Below are positions 63,632-64,000 of a DNA stretch of 64,000 nucleotides, piece by piece (position 1 is the stretch's first letter; each line of letters begins with the position of its first letter). The translations under genes and the position numbers were made by a program. Source of the stretch: Streptomyces sp. NRRL F-5727 (GTDB lineage: Bacteria > Actinomycetota > Actinomycetes > Streptomycetales > Streptomycetaceae); the NCBI RefSeq assembly GCF_000719555.1, contig NZ_JOGX01000011.1, positions 1 to 64,000 on the forward strand. Direction: 5' to 3'. The notes beneath the pieces were generated by a model, which worked only from the letters and a program-made list of their open reading frames with translations, searched no databases and was not told the DNA's origin.

Positions 63632-64000
63632 GTGGCTACGTTCCGACTCCAAGGCAGCAAGGTGCTCGCCGTGACGATGACCGGCGACGCCGTCAAGGCG
63701 AAGAACGGCTCGATGGTCGCCTACGACGGGCAGATGGCGTTCAAGAAGATGAGCGGCGGCGGGGAGGGCCTGCGCGGCATGGTCACCCGTCGGCTGACCG
63801 GCGAACAGATGGAGGTGATGGAGGTCAGGGGCCAGGGGACCTGCTGGTTCGCCGACCGGGCCTCCGAGATCAACCTCGTCCAGCTGCACGGCGACAAGCT
63901 GTGGGTGGAGGCGAGCAACCTGCTCTGCACCGACGCGGGGCTGCGCACCGGCACCACCTTCACCGGGCTGCGCGGCGGCGCGACCGGCAACGGCCTCTTC
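63632..64000 (+). CDS. AIM24-family protein, 5' part
   Basis: The first 123 codons of a gene that runs off the right edge, open throughout. The sequence VATFRLQGSKVLAVTMTGDAVKAKNGSMVAYDGQMAFKKMSGGGEGLRGMVTRRLTGEQMEVMEVRGQGTCWFAD has the repeated beta pattern of the AIM24/TIGR00266 family, of uncertain function. The GTG start has no Shine-Dalgarno; TACCTT ends about 6 bp upstream, which suggests a leaderless transcript. Confidence 0.82.
   Translation, partial: MATFRLQGSKVLAVTMTGDAVKAKNGSMVAYDGQMAFKKMSGGGEGLRGMVTRRLTGEQMEVMEVRGQGTCWFADRASEINLVQLHGDKLWVEASNLLCTDAGLRTGTTFTGLRGGATGNGLF

Overview
The window is high-GC actinobacterial DNA. GTG and TTG starts are common, junctions often overlap by 4 bp (ATGA/GTGA), and most terminators are GC-rich hairpins without a T-run. 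The gene set (GlgE pathway, DUF6230/DUF6114 proteins, EF-hand protein, CslA/GlxA, isobutyryl-CoA mutase, NarL-type two-component systems) points to a Streptomyces chromosome, probably its conserved core. No tRNA, rRNA, CRISPR array, insertion sequence or prophage was seen.

Left part (1-7.7 kb): a cut-off secretion- or toxin-like gene set with an SseB-like protein; a CopD-like membrane protein; a two-EF-hand calcium-binding protein; an acetyltransferase; a SpoIIE/anti-sigma type ATP-binding protein; an enoyl-CoA hydratase; and two tandem lipoprotein L,D-transpeptidases.

Middle (7.8-31.3 kb): the alpha-glucan/trehalose block, with glgX (debranching), glgP (phosphorylase), and glgE-treS-mak-glgB (maltosyltransferase, trehalose synthase, maltokinase, branching enzyme). 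Together these can interconvert trehalose, maltose 1-phosphate and glycogen-like glucan. Interleaved are a lipoprotein, a heterodimeric ABC exporter, a secreted M4 metalloprotease, a NarL-type two-component pair and an AraC regulator.

Centre (31.3-39.2 kb): a HelD-family RNA polymerase-associated ATPase, whose 5' region carries two promoters facing each other and a candidate small RNA ending in a T-tract terminator. Next come a nitroreductase-hemerythrin fusion with an acetyltransferase behind a tandem palindromic repeat, then the dicarboxylate transporter dctA divergent from a CitA/CitB-like two-component pair, with a Crp-like site between them.

Right centre (39.2-53.7 kb): central carbon genes pfkA, pta-ackA and pyk; a three-gene DUF6230/DUF6114 secreted/membrane module; a thioredoxin-TPR protein; a TetR regulator; a PPOX-family enzyme; and icmA with a perfect 24-bp palindrome at its start.

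Right end (53.7-64 kb): small DUF3817 membrane proteins, MarR, an MFS exporter divergent from an ArsR-like regulator, and the cslZ / glxA / cslA cluster for the hyphal-tip beta-glucan, with a TetR gene directly upstream of cslA and two TetR-type operators in front of it. Last are a thiamine-binding-like protein and a partial AIM24 protein. Operators and RNAs are inferred from sequence symmetry only; no experiment or database search supports them.
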